A stretch of DNA of 64,000 nt from CAYFNF01 sp964344485 (GTDB lineage: Bacteria; Patescibacteriota; Patescibacteriia; UBA9570; XYC2-FULL-38-9): positions 62,001-126,000 of the forward strand of contig CAYFNF010000003.1 of NCBI GenBank assembly GCA_964344485.1, given 5' to 3'. Position numbers and translations under genes: made by a program. The notes under the pieces were generated by a model. The model worked only from the letters and a program-made list of their open reading frames with translations. It made no database searches and had not been told where the DNA came from. Every line of letters begins with the position of its first letter. The stretch's first letter is position 1. This document shows positions 51,449 through 60,677 of this stretch, piece after piece.

Positions 51449-51457
51449 AGTATACCA
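51449..51457 (-). promoter_or_regulatory. Extended -10 promoter of parAB (leaderless)
   Basis: Minus strand TGGTATACT: TATACT (51449-51454) with a TGN extension. No clear -35. The ATG (51440) lies 8 nt away. Confidence 0.6.
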
Positions 51458-51540
51458 TAAAAAGTGGAAAAAAGTCGTTATTTTATCAACGGTTGCGCGT
51501 TAGACACGTCAAGAATACCGCTTATTTACAGTATTATTCA

Positions 51541-51569
51541 TTGACAACCGCTTTTTTTTACCGTAGATT
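51541..51569 (+). promoter_or_regulatory. Promoter of tRNA-Leu
   Basis: Consensus TTGACA (51541-51546), 17-bp spacer, TAGATT (51564-51569). Start about 51576, 7 nt before the tRNA. Confidence 0.75.
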
Positions 51570-51582
51570 ATGGAGAGTGTGC

Positions 51583-51665
51583 GCCGGAGTGGCGAAACTG
51601 GTAGACGCACACGACTCAAAATCGTGCGAGCTTTGCTCATGAGAGTTCGAGTCTCTCCTCCGGCA
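51583..51665 (+). tRNA. tRNA-Leu (anticodon CAA)
   Basis: Acceptor GCCGGAG pairs with CTCCGGC, D-arm with GTAGAC, anticodon stem CACGA/TCGTG with loop CTCAAAA (anticodon CAA, reads UUG), a long class II variable arm (GCGAGCTTTGCTCAT), T-arm GAGAG-TTCGAGT-CTCTC. Discriminator A. No CCA encoded; the next bases are CAATA. It is followed directly by the UbiA-like membrane gene. Confidence 0.95.
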
Positions 51666-51681
51666 CAATAATACACCACCC

Positions 51682-53316
51682 ATGATAACAAAAATAATAA
51701 AAAAAATTGACTCTCTCCCAATCACTCTGCCCTACTGGCTGCTCGGATTTGCAGCAATAATTTTTATTCGTTTCTTACTTGAAAATTTCTCTAGCACTGC
51801 ACAAAGTGGATACATCACGTCGGACTTCTACACGCTTATCCACTACTATCTATTCTATTTCGGCGCACTGCTCTCTATGGCATTTGTTCTGAAACTGTTC
51901 CTGCCGTATAACCTCCTGTCGCTGACTAAACTGATGTTATTTGGTTTTTTTATTGCATGGCTTGCTCCGATAGTAGACCTTCTTGTCACATACGGTGCTG
52001 GACTGCAGATGGCATATATCTTTCAAACTCCAGCAGAGCTATTTCACAGCTATCTGACATTCTGTGGACCGCTGATTATCCCTGGCATCACTATAGGTAT
52101 GCGCATAGAGATGATTCTATTTATGGTTGGAATCTTTGTACTGATCTACGAATATTCACACAGTGCATGGAAAGCGCTTCTTGCTGCATTGCTCACATAC
52201 ACCATCGCGTTTATCTGGATTGCGGCACCAAGTGTCGTTAAACTGATCTCAGATATGCTAACACTGAATATTGAACTCGGTTCTTACGAAGTGGTTCAGA
52301 ACTTCTTCTTTACTACAGCGAACTCTTCATTACTTGCGAGCAATCTCTTTCATCAGACCATTACCTACAGCACAGATCGAATGAACGACATGTTGTTTAA
52401 TGCGGTAATCTCCCAAATATTTATCATCGTTATCTGTATTCTTGCAGCTGCATGGGCATGGCTCTATCACAAACGCACACTACTATACATACTGCGACGC
52501 ATTCCTCTCCCTACTATGGCACACTTCTTACTTATGGTGTTCTTGGGAATGCTGCTCGCATGGGCGCTGTATCTACCATCCGTGCAGTTCAACTGGGTTG
52601 ATATCCTGACAATAATCTCTACGTTCCTCTCCTTCTACTGTGCAACCATGTTCGCACGTGGACTAAAACGTATCTATATTGAAAAAATAGACGAACACCC
52701 AATCCAAAAGAAGGGAATCGCGGTCACTGGAACAGTAGTACGCAATTACAATATCTTCTTCTTCACTATTGCTGTTCTTAGTGCGCTCATGACTAGCCAC
52801 TACACACTCTTTATGGTGTTAACGTTTCTCGCTGCATACTACCTGTACTACGCTCCACCGGTTCGATTACGACAGTTTCCATTTATCTCAACATTCCTGA
52901 TGTCAATCTGCTCACTCGCAGGCATGTTTTCAGGGTTCTGGTTGTTTTCTACTGATAAACAGATCACTGCGTTCCCGCTAGATATTATCTTGCTTGTTCT
53001 GGTTACCTTAGTGCTCGGTACGCACATGAAGGACCTAAAGACTATTGAAGATTATGAAAAAAAGAAAGTGAAAGAGCTCCCTGGGCTGTATAAGAAGTAC
53101 GGGAAAACCCCAATTGCAGTGATGGCAGCGCTCGCATTCTTATCAGTACCCCTGATTCTAGGGCAGGGCGTACTATTCCTCACGTCGCTCCCTGCTGCAG
53201 TGGCTTCCTACTGGCTCATCATCAAACAACAACCGTTTAACTACTACACGCTCTTTACTATTTATATCGCTTATATACTCTGCACGCTGGGCATTCTGAG
53301 CGCGTTACTGTTCTAA
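51682..53316 (+). CDS. Large polytopic membrane protein with UbiA-like C-terminal half
   Basis: 544 residues, about 15 predicted membrane helices. The first 270 residues match no family I know. The second half resembles UbiA-type prenyltransferases: a cytosolic R-I-Y-I-E-K-I-D-E-H-P-I-Q-K-K-G near 332-347 in the place of the first Asp-rich motif (N/D-x-x-D-x-x-x-D), the Y-Y-A-P-P-V-R-L-R segment near 391-399, and K-D-L-K-T-I-E-D-Y-E-K-K near 452-463 in the place of the second Asp-rich motif. Both are weaker than in true UbiA enzymes. It could transfer a polyprenyl group to a lipid or be an inactive relative. It starts 17 nt after tRNA-Leu and may be read through from it. Confidence 0.5.
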   Translation: MITKIIKKIDSLPITLPYWLLGFAAIIFIRFLLENFSSTAQSGYITSDFYTLIHYYLFYFGALLSMAFVLKLFLPYNLLSLTKLMLFGFFIAWLAPIVDLLVTYGAGLQMAYIFQTPAELFHSYLTFCGPLIIPGITIGMRIEMILFMVGIFVLIYEYSHSAWKALLAALLTYTIAFIWIAAPSVVKLISDMLTLNIELGSYEVVQNFFFTTANSSLLASNLFHQTITYSTDRMNDMLFNAVISQIFIIVICILAAAWAWLYHKRTLLYILRRIPLPTMAHFLLMVFLGMLLAWALYLPSVQFNWVDILTIISTFLSFYCATMFARGLKRIYIEKIDEHPIQKKGIAVTGTVVRNYNIFFFTIAVLSALMTSHYTLFMVLTFLAAYYLYYAPPVRLRQFPFISTFLMSICSLAGMFSGFWLFSTDKQITAFPLDIILLVLVTLVLGTHMKDLKTIEDYEKKKVKELPGLYKKYGKTPIAVMAALAFLSVPLILGQGVLFLTSLPAAVASYWLIIKQQPFNYYTLFTIYIAYILCTLGILSALLF

Positions 53317-53419
53317 CTGTTTTGTTATAGGCTTGCATTTTTTCGCGTACTCTGTTATTTTAACAACCGACTCTTAATGCTCGACCGTGAGTAGAAGTGC
53401 TTGTACTCAAGCTCTGCTA

Positions 53420-53494
<75 letters not shown>

Positions 53495-53509
53495 AACAAC
53501 AAAACGCTT

Positions 53510-54037
53510 ATGACACAAAAAAAGATAAAAATCCTCGTGCTAATTGCGGTTGGTATTGTTATCGCGGCAATCATTGGCACACTCTTATACTTCTTTACCT
53601 CTCGAGCAACCTATGTTCGAATTGTTGATACTACTGAATTTGCTACAGAAGATAGCGATCCATTTCCTGGAGTTGATGTGAATGCAGTAGAAATTGTAAA
53701 AAAGAAGTCCGGGAAATTGTTCTATGCTGATGCCGTAGTCTCTAGCATGCTGAAAGACGGTGCTGAAGGGAACGAAAATCAAGCAGCAGATGCACAGAGT
53801 ATACTAGGCGACCCTCAACAAGATCAGGATTCTCGTTCAGTCTCATTAGGCGGAGGAGAAATTGTAGTCAAATTCAATACTGCTCTTCAATCCGGTGATG
53901 AACTAACGGTATATGAAATTGGGTCAACATTTGGTAAACGAAAAGAATCATTTGAAGTACATACCAGTACTAGTAGCAACGGTCCATGGAAGCTGGTGGG
54001 TACTGGAGCAGGACCAACAACTATCACGATCGAATAA
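53510..54037 (+). CDS. Membrane-anchored extracellular beta-domain protein, 175 residues
   Basis: A short cytosolic start (M-T-Q-K-K-I-K) precedes one membrane helix (about 8-30). The extracellular part has a beta-sandwich look with V-S-L-G-G-G-E-I-V-V-K-F near 107-118 and E-S-F-E-V-H-T-S-T-S-S-N-G-P-W near 145-159. This resembles C-terminal discoidin-like or choice-of-anchor-type domains. Not identified further. Its stop overlaps the next ATG by one base, and it follows the initiator tRNA by 16 nt. Confidence 0.55.
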   Translation: MTQKKIKILVLIAVGIVIAAIIGTLLYFFTSRATYVRIVDTTEFATEDSDPFPGVDVNAVEIVKKKSGKLFYADAVVSSMLKDGAEGNENQAADAQSILGDPQQDQDSRSVSLGGGEIVVKFNTALQSGDELTVYEIGSTFGKRKESFEVHTSTSSNGPWKLVGTGAGPTTITIE

Positions 54038-54546
54038 TGACTCTTACAACTCACGCAGCCATCGGTATCTCTGTAGCACAAGTGACGCATAATCCTTTGA
54101 TTGGTTTTGCGCTTGCCTTTGGTGTTCATTACATCACAGACATCATCCCGCACGGGGATGAATTCATCTACTGGAGGCACGTGCACAATACAAAGGACCT
54201 CTTTGCAGTGATGACCGGTGTGGCCGATACTGTTATATTGCTCTTACTCGCGTATGCAGTACTACTCTTTCAAGAGCCTGTGTACCCAATGGTAATCGTC
54301 GCAGCAATAATAGGTGGAATCCTGCCAGATGTTCTTATGACATTACATACGAAAAGCAGAGATCATTTTGGCACGCCATATACTGGAGTAAAGCGTATCG
54401 TCACCATATACCACGAAGCATTGCTACTACACCATACATTTCATAACTTCTTCCATGACATGATCCGAACACCGATCCGCTTTCGTACAGGACTAGTCGG
54501 GCAACTGCTGTTTCTCTCGCTGTTTGTGCATCTCTACTTTTTCTAA
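54037..54546 (+). CDS. Membrane protein resembling YdjM-type membrane-bound hydrolases
   Basis: 169 residues, four to five membrane helices. Starts at the ATG overlapping the previous stop (TAATG). The motif H-Y-I-T-D-I-I-P-H-G-D-E near 28-39 has the H-x-x-x-D-x-x-P-H layout of DUF457/YdjM proteins, and a second acidic site G-G-I-L-P-D-V near 87-93 fits too. A cluster of His (L-L-L-H-H-T-F-H-N-F-F-H) follows. Metal-dependent activity is inferred from the family and not shown. It ends at a strong terminator. Confidence 0.5.
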   Translation: MTLTTHAAIGISVAQVTHNPLIGFALAFGVHYITDIIPHGDEFIYWRHVHNTKDLFAVMTGVADTVILLLLAYAVLLFQEPVYPMVIVAAIIGGILPDVLMTLHTKSRDHFGTPYTGVKRIVTIYHEALLLHHTFHNFFHDMIRTPIRFRTGLVGQLLFLSLFVHLYFF

Positions 54547-54560
54547 TTAATGGAAACACA

Positions 54561-54588
54561 AAACCCCGGATGACGCCCGGGGTTTTTT
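54561..54588 (+). terminator. Bidirectional terminator between the plus-strand genes and the pilus operon
   Basis: Stem AAACCCCGG/CCGGGGTTT (one unpaired C), loop ATGACGC, then TTTTTT. It serves the convergent gene pair. Confidence 0.85.
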
Positions 54589-54596
54589 AGTATCGA

Positions 54597-55109
54597 TTAT
54601 CGAGAAACGCGAACTGTTGGTGTGTTGCCGTCTTTCTCTTCCTCTGGATTACATGCACCGATAGTGAAAATACCACTGTCATAGTTAATGTAATACGCAC
54701 TGTCTGCTGAACCATCAGCTTGTGACGGATCAATTGGGACTGCTGCAAAATAGTCGCCTTCCATTACTGAAAGATCTACTTCACAGTTAGCTGATACCAC
54801 ACTCTCGGTTGCTCCGGAACAAGAATAAGAACCACAAGTGAGACTTGCAGAACCATCAGTCACGATTTGCACCGTTGTTCCATCCGAATCAACGTCACCA
54901 AGGTCTCCGGTTAATTCCCCCTCAAGGTCAACAAATGCTTGTTGTGATGCCTCCATCAATGTGCTTACGTCACTCCATCGCTGCGCATTTCGTGCTTCTG
55001 CAAAACGAGATGCAGGGTCAATTGCTACAAATGCCACTGCTGCTAATATTGCGATAACCGCAATCACGATGAGCAGCTCGACAAGTGTTAATCCAGCTTG
55101 CTTTTTCAT
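54597..55109 (-). CDS. Type IV pilin / pseudopilin (PulG-like)
   Basis: 170 residues from the ATG at 55109; six upstream codons overlap pilM and are not needed. The prepilin leader M-K-K-Q-A-G is followed by L-T-L-V-E-L-L-I-V-I-A-V-I-A-I-L-A-A-V-A, a class III prepilin signal with Glu5 of the mature pilin. The globular part has two pairs of Cys (C-G-S-Y-S-C and two further Cys). It is the last gene of the pilus operon and is the best candidate here for the major pilin. PilD-type processing is expected. Confidence 0.9.
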   Translation of the reverse strand: MKKQAGLTLVELLIVIAVIAILAAVAFVAIDPASRFAEARNAQRWSDVSTLMEASQQAFVDLEGELTGDLGDVDSDGTTVQIVTDGSASLTCGSYSCSGATESVVSANCEVDLSVMEGDYFAAVPIDPSQADGSADSAYYINYDSGIFTIGACNPEEEKDGNTPTVRVSR

Positions 55110-55123
55110 AGGTATATATTTAA

Positions 55124-56215
55124 TCATTTCTTATTATGAATACTCTTTAGAAAATTGAACTTGGTGTGGTGATACTGACGATCGAGCGTTCCGAGCGCAA
55201 GTCCAATGACATTAGCGTATAGTATAATCTTGTCGTTCTTTGATACGATATCATGATGCTTAATATGAGACAAGGGGTCTCCAGTATGCACGGGTAATGA
55301 TAGCTGTTCATTCACATATTCACGAAAACCCTGTTGTAGAGAAAGCCCTCCACAAAGGTACACTGCTTTTACTGTTTTTCTTCGCGAACCTTCATAAAAC
55401 TCAATCGTTCGCTTCATCTCTTCAATTACAGGGGTGAGTTGGTCAATCATGATTTTCCGGACCTCACTCTGTTTCTCTTCTCCACCATCTTCTTTCTTAG
55501 TATAAAGCGCAGTGGATTGCCACATCTCTTCTGCATCATGCTCATTAAGTGACTTATCCTTGATGAGCTGCTGGGTGATACGGTCGCCCCCACACTCACA
55601 CACAAATGTTGATTGCAGTCCTGCTTGGTCAAAAATTGATATCGAAGTACTATACGCGCCCGCATCTACCAACATATACGCTTCTACATCCTTAGGTTTT
55701 GGTAGCAACGCGCGAGAGGTGCTCACGGATTCAATGTCTATTCCAGCAATACGAATATCCGCTTTTTCCGCAAGAGTCATAATCTGCTCCACATACTCTT
55801 TTTTACACGCCCCGACCAACACCATCTGAGTCTGGTCTGATTCCTGCACAATCTTCCAATCATACGCAGTTTGATCTATGTCGTATGGAAAGTACTCAGA
55901 AAATTGAATACCAATCGCTTCTTCGATAGCTGATTTCTTTAATTCACGAGGAAACGTAAACACATGCGTGAACACTTTTGATTCCGGTAATGAAAAATAT
56001 GCAGATGTTACTTTAATCGGCTGGGGATTGGCTTGAGAGAGACTTTGCTTCAGGTGCTCGGTGAGCGCTTCTATGTCTTTATACTCCCCATCTTCAACTA
56101 CACCATCAGCGAGTGTGGTTCGTCCAATGGCTTTAATAGTATTTGAACCAAAACGCTGCCGAATGTCTGCGACCTCAATGGTTCTATCTGAAATGTCTAT
56201 TCCTATAGCTCTCAT
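55124..56215 (-). CDS. pilM: Type IV pilus assembly protein PilM
   Basis: 363 residues. Actin-like ATPase that links the cytoplasm to PilN. The start G-I-D-I-S-D-R-T-I-E is the phosphate-1 loop, L-V-D-A-G-A-Y-S-T-S-I near 199-209 the second, and Y-L-C-G-G-L-S-L near 287-294 the adenosine motif. Q-F-S-E-Y-F-P-Y-D near 97-105 is typical of PilM. No pilN, pilO or pilP follows; those genes are not in the window. It lies 9 nt after the PilX-like gene. Confidence 0.9.
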   Translation of the reverse strand: MRAIGIDISDRTIEVADIRQRFGSNTIKAIGRTTLADGVVEDGEYKDIEALTEHLKQSLSQANPQPIKVTSAYFSLPESKVFTHVFTFPRELKKSAIEEAIGIQFSEYFPYDIDQTAYDWKIVQESDQTQMVLVGACKKEYVEQIMTLAEKADIRIAGIDIESVSTSRALLPKPKDVEAYMLVDAGAYSTSISIFDQAGLQSTFVCECGGDRITQQLIKDKSLNEHDAEEMWQSTALYTKKEDGGEEKQSEVRKIMIDQLTPVIEEMKRTIEFYEGSRRKTVKAVYLCGGLSLQQGFREYVNEQLSLPVHTGDPLSHIKHHDIVSKNDKIILYANVIGLALGTLDRQYHHTKFNFLKSIHNKK

Positions 56216-56224
56216 GCTGTTGTT

Positions 56225-56659
56225 TTAAAACTCTTCCACCTCTTGCCAAGAAGATACGGTAAAATCTCCAGAGATGTCTATTGATGCTTCAATAAGTCGT
56301 GTAAATGAATCTGATTTTACTCCAGTTGCTTGAATTACTCGTGTATTTGCGTCCGGACTCGTGACTGTGACAGAGCACGACTCATCGGACTCTAGTATAT
56401 CATCTAACGTGCCCCCGGTATAGGTAGTATACCCTGAATCCGCATCTTGTTTCAAGCGTAGTATCCCTTCGTTCATACACGCGTCTGCTAAGTAAAACGC
56501 ATCCATGGATTGACGTTCATAAAATGAGAGTTGCAGTTCATTCACACCGTTCATGGATAAAGAAACACCGACAAAAATTACTCCGGTCAACACGATCAGT
56601 GTTGCAACCAGTGCAATGTATCCACCTTGATCTTTCGATTGTTTTAAAGGAGTATTCAT
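56225..56659 (-). CDS. PilX-like minor pilin
   Basis: 144 residues. The N-terminus has G-G-Y-I-A-L-V-A-T-L-I-V-L-T-G-V-I-F-V, a PilX-type hydrophobic helix with no Glu5. The following A-F-Y-L-A-D-A-C-M-N-E-G segment resembles PilX N-terminal domain proteins, which have A-x-x-x-A-E-x-G. Two Cys are separated by about 35 residues. It overlaps the preceding gene by 4 nt, so all these pilins are translated as one unit. Confidence 0.65.
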   Translation of the reverse strand: MNTPLKQSKDQGGYIALVATLIVLTGVIFVGVSLSMNGVNELQLSFYERQSMDAFYLADACMNEGILRLKQDADSGYTTYTGGTLDDILESDESCSVTVTSPDANTRVIQATGVKSDSFTRLIEASIDISGDFTVSSWQEVEEF

Positions 56660-57180
56660 GGTCGTAAAGAAAGAGTAGTTGAAAGAACCGTAGACGATCG
56701 AAACTCTGCGGCGTTATTCGGATTCACATGATTCACGGTAATAGTAATTTTCGCATCTGATATATGGCTCCCATCCCCGTTCGGTGTTCGATCTTCAATT
56801 AAAAACTGTGTCACCTCAGTTTTATCTGAAGTTAATGCTTCCGCAGGGTTCGACCCTTCAGTGATCATGAGTTGATTATCACTGATGGAGTACACTACAG
56901 TGTCACCATCGGTCTCTAATGCGATCTGTCCGTCATCATCATCTAACGTAGTCTGTAGTTCATCAATTCCAGTCGCATTGTGAAACGACACTGAGACGTG
57001 ATGCATGGCAAAGCGCGCGTCTTGCTGCACCTCCTCGATAGTTCGCGCTTTGACTCTCCCAGACGCTAGATTATCAGCAAACGCGACTATTGCAAGCAAT
57101 CCAAGAGATATCAAGCTGATATAGAGTAGTAGCTCTACTAAGGAAAATCCGGCGTTCTGTTGTGCGTTTTCTTTCTTCAT
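56656..57180 (-). CDS. PilW/GspJ-like minor pilin
   Basis: 174 residues. Prepilin leader M-K-K-E-N-A-Q-Q-N-A-G precedes F-S-L-V-E-L-L-L-Y-I-S-L-I-S-L-G-L-L, with the conserved Glu5. The globular domain has D-A-R-F-A-M-H-H-V-S near 66-75, typical of GspJ/PilW, followed by beta strands. The gene overlaps its neighbours by 4 nt on both sides. It probably belongs to the pilus tip complex. Confidence 0.75.
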   Translation of the reverse strand: MKKENAQQNAGFSLVELLLYISLISLGLLAIVAFADNLASGRVKARTIEEVQQDARFAMHHVSVSFHNATGIDELQTTLDDDDGQIALETDGDTVVYSISDNQLMITEGSNPAEALTSDKTEVTQFLIEDRTPNGDGSHISDAKITITVNHVNPNNAAEFRSSTVLSTTLSLRP

Positions 57181-60100
57181 GGCGTATAGTAGAGTGTTAT
57201 ATCTTCAAATATGGACGTCTCTCCTTCATCACCTTCAAATAGCACGCGGTACTGCAAATAGTCATGGTCGACATGGTCTGTATGAATGAGATGCCCGCTT
57301 GTTTCCTCATAATAGGTTCCTTCACCTTCTTCACCTGCCCATGCTTCAATGTCATTATAGAGATCGTCATACGTATCCGATGTACGTAGTTGTACATGAA
57401 TGTCACATCCGGCACATCCATTCTCATCTTCCGTCCATTCGAGAATATGATAATTCGTATACGGACCGAATATTATAGATTCATACGTTCCGACCGACGC
57501 CTCATCTCCTTGCATATCCATGGCTTCTTCAAACACTGCATATCCATAGATCTCTGTGGTGTGTGCACGCTCAGAGTCCAGCTCTTGATCCTCTTCAGCA
57601 TGAAATCCTACAGTCGTACCGGTGATCTCACAATTCATAATCCATGATCCATCTGCTCCATCCATCTCTAATTGAGATCCAAGCACTACTGGATCAGAAT
57701 ACGTTCCTCCGTGCGTTTCGCTTGTGCATCCGTTATCGTGCCCCTGCATTTCAGTGGATGGTATATCTGTTCTCAGCTCCACCCCATCAATTTCATCCGT
57801 GCCCACGTCTTCGATAACAATCCATCCGATGGTCTCAGGGTCATGTGTGGTCGTGACTTGTGCTCCGTTTAACGCAATTTGGAATCCGCTGGTATTAGGA
57901 GGATGATTGCGTGCTCCTTGCCTACTCACCCACGTGGTAATCCAATCTTCATCACTCAGGGACATGACTTGATGAAAGACTATTGGATTTGAAGAGTAGT
58001 TATGTGAATATGACTTGCTGTCTCCAATCCACGACCCGCCAAGAGCTGTCGATGATGCTACTGTGCTAATGGATTCAGAGTACGCTTCGATCCTGGTATC
58101 GTTAATTTTCCACTGCCCTTCTTCTACCACCATGTAATGGATATCATCCTGGATACCGGTTGCACCATCAGGGGTTTGGAGTGTTGTCTGAAAACTCGTG
58201 GATGTAATGTTCTGAATACGTGCTGAAACTGGGTCGGTGTTCGCGCTTTCATGTCCGGTAATCACTATCACTGGAGAAGTGTAGGACTGTTGTAAATCCA
58301 CTGTGGTCCAACCAGGGTCATATGTGGTTGAGACGCTGTCAGAAAAAGCGATAAACCCATGTGTCTCAGTTGTATGCCACCGTTCAGAATCATACTCCTG
58401 ATCCTCTTCATCATGAATGCCCATGCGGTTTGAATCCTGATCACATAGCACTGCCCAAGAGCCGTCCCCGCCATCGATTTCTTGCTGTGCATCTATAGTA
58501 AAAGCAGATGATGAATTCACTGCTGAATAGTATTGGGTATAACACCCGTTATCGTGACCACCGATGGAATCAGTCGTTTGCTGAGTTTCAAAATCCACGC
58601 CACCGATAGAACCGCTGATATTTCTATCAATGACGATCCATCCGATGGTCTCAGGATCATGAGTGGTCGTAGCTTGTGCTCCGTTCATTGCTACCTGAAA
58701 TCCGCTCGTGTTCGGCGGTTGGGACCGTGTACCTTGCCTGCTGACCCAGGAACTAATCCAGTCTTCATCGTTCGCTGTTTGCACTTGATGTAATACAATC
58801 GGAGCACTGCTATACGAATGTAGATACGACTGGCTATCTGCAGACCACGTCCCACCAATCACAGATGATGCACCGACTGTTGAAACAGTTGCAGAGTCTG
58901 CTTCGATATGATGTCCATCGATATACCACGCACCGCGCTCTACTGCAAGATATGAAACCGTCTCAGCTGATGGCGTAGAACCATCAGGAGCCTGAAGGGT
59001 CGCCTCAAATCCTGTGTTGCTCACATTTCGTATGCGTACAGATACTGGCCCGGTATTATTATTCTCAAGCTGTATGGCTGTAACGACCGGGTCAGTGAAA
59101 TCTGTATTTGTAAATGACACCGAACTCCATGCGCTTCCATCAACACTAGCAACTGTGCCCGCTTCCAAGGTTACACCCACGCCTGAGTCGGTTGTGACAG
59201 AACCCACTTCCATGGTCGGCTGTGAATACCCCTGATCAACCACGTATGTAGAAAAGTCACCGCTCACAGCAAAGTAACCAAAATTCTCAGTGGTGTGCCA
59301 CCGCTCTGCATCTAAGATCTGATCCTCTTCTGCATGCATCGAGACCGACGTGGAATCAATATCAGTCAGCACTGCCCAAGAGCCGTCTCCACCATCCATA
59401 GCAAGTTGTGTTGCAAGGGCTCGTGGAGAGCTTAATGACCCGTGTTGATACGTATACGTCCATTCACCGTTGCTATGTCCTTGTACTTCATCCGGAGTAA
59501 TAAATGTTTCGAAACTCACCCCATCCACAGAACTCTGTACATTCCCCTCAATTGCAATCCAGCCGAGTGTCTCTGTTCCATGCGTCGCTGTTACCTGCGC
59601 CCCAAGCATAGAGATCCACATTCCACTGGATGTCGGTGGAGTGGTACGTGCAGCAATCGCTGATACGTTAGAAGAAATCCAACTAGAGTCATCATAGGTC
59701 ATGACCTGATGAAAGACTACTGGATCAGAGGAAAACGAGGAGTCAAATGATACTGTATCTCCGGTATACCCCCCTAAGCTTGAACTCGTGGTATTGGTCT
59801 CATGCAGCCCGGCTTCGATTATAGTGTCGTCATCTCCAAACGACCACGCCCCTTCTTCCACTACTAAGTAATAGACGTCGTCTGGGTCCACATCTAGGTC
59901 TGGATCAGTGTCTGAGGCTTCTTGTAGCCGCACTTGAAAACTCGTACTGGTGACATTACGCACTCGCGTGGATATAGATTTGCTTAAATTGTCAGTATCC
60001 TCTTCATGATAGACTGTTGCCACTACTGGATTATCATATTCATGCTCAAGAGTAACCGTTGTCCAGCTCTCTTCCACATTTTGAACTAGCCCAGCTTCCA

Positions 60101-60677
60101 TAGTCGCTTGATCGATCCGAATCTCTCCGTCATCGTCATTGGTTACTAAAACATTCGAGCTAGTCCCTGCAAGAAACTCTGCTTCTGTGGTCTCAAAAAT
60201 AGAAGAGCTTCCCCAGTCCGTTATATACGAATGAGATTCTACTGACTGCGGACGTGCTTCTGTCACATCCCATTCCACAGTACTCGTCAGCTTTCTTGTG
60301 TGCGGGTCAAATGTCCCGGTCTCTGCGATATCCCAGGATCCATCTCGATAGACATCTTCAATGGTCACGCTCGTTCGATAATCATCGCTCGGATCTACTG
60401 GATCTTCAGAAAGCTCCCATTCGTCCGTTTCGTCCGTCAATGTATAGTCGCCTGACTGTAATTCATTGAACGCAGCGTTACCGATGGAATTGAGTGCTTC
60501 AAACGCCTCCTGTTCAGTGAGTGCAGCTTGGGATAATAACTCCCCTTGGCGTGTCGATGAATACGCTCCTACAATTAATAGTGTTGCCCCGCCGGCAAAT
60601 ATTGAAAACAGTGCAAGAGCAACGAGTAGCTCTGCCAACGTAAAGCCTTTCTGGTTGTTAGCGTTGAATTTGTCCAC
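57177..60677 (-). CDS. Giant minor pilin with three tandem lectin-like repeats
   Basis: 1166 residues. Prepilin N-terminus: leader ending Q-K-G, then F-T-L-A-E-L-L-V-A-L-A-L-F-S with Glu5. The stalk (about 40-200) resembles GspJ. Three repeats of about 265 residues (205-472, 517-780, 790-1050) follow. Each starts with W-T/S-x-V and contains R-V/I-x-N-V/I-x-S/N-T-x-F near residue +40, a V-F/L-H-Q-V near +115, T-T/A-T-H-x-x-E-T-x-G-W-I near +165, and S-E-R-W-H-T-T-E near the end. The first third of each repeat resembles H-type lectin domains. A final domain (about 1060-1166) has paired Cys. It is likely the pilus-tip adhesin of this cell. It overlaps the GspH-like gene by 20 nt. Confidence 0.8.
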   Translation of the reverse strand: MDKFNANNQKGFTLAELLVALALFSIFAGGATLLIVGAYSSTRQGELLSQAALTEQEAFEALNSIGNAAFNELQSGDYTLTDETDEWELSEDPVDPSDDYRTSVTIEDVYRDGSWDIAETGTFDPHTRKLTSTVEWDVTEARPQSVESHSYITDWGSSSIFETTEAEFLAGTSSNVLVTNDDDGEIRIDQATMEAGLVQNVEESWTTVTLEHEYDNPVVATVYHEEDTDNLSKSISTRVRNVTSTSFQVRLQEASDTDPDLDVDPDDVYYLVVEEGAWSFGDDDTIIEAGLHETNTTSSSLGGYTGDTVSFDSSFSSDPVVFHQVMTYDDSSWISSNVSAIAARTTPPTSSGMWISMLGAQVTATHGTETLGWIAIEGNVQSSVDGVSFETFITPDEVQGHSNGEWTYTYQHGSLSSPRALATQLAMDGGDGSWAVLTDIDSTSVSMHAEEDQILDAERWHTTENFGYFAVSGDFSTYVVDQGYSQPTMEVGSVTTDSGVGVTLEAGTVASVDGSAWSSVSFTNTDFTDPVVTAIQLENNNTGPVSVRIRNVSNTGFEATLQAPDGSTPSAETVSYLAVERGAWYIDGHHIEADSATVSTVGASSVIGGTWSADSQSYLHSYSSAPIVLHQVQTANDEDWISSWVSRQGTRSQPPNTSGFQVAMNGAQATTTHDPETIGWIVIDRNISGSIGGVDFETQQTTDSIGGHDNGCYTQYYSAVNSSSAFTIDAQQEIDGGDGSWAVLCDQDSNRMGIHDEEDQEYDSERWHTTETHGFIAFSDSVSTTYDPGWTTVDLQQSYTSPVIVITGHESANTDPVSARIQNITSTSFQTTLQTPDGATGIQDDIHYMVVEEGQWKINDTRIEAYSESISTVASSTALGGSWIGDSKSYSHNYSSNPIVFHQVMSLSDEDWITTWVSRQGARNHPPNTSGFQIALNGAQVTTTHDPETIGWIVIEDVGTDEIDGVELRTDIPSTEMQGHDNGCTSETHGGTYSDPVVLGSQLEMDGADGSWIMNCEITGTTVGFHAEEDQELDSERAHTTEIYGYAVFEEAMDMQGDEASVGTYESIIFGPYTNYHILEWTEDENGCAGCDIHVQLRTSDTYDDLYNDIEAWAGEEGEGTYYEETSGHLIHTDHVDHDYLQYRVLFEGDEGETSIFEDITLYYTP

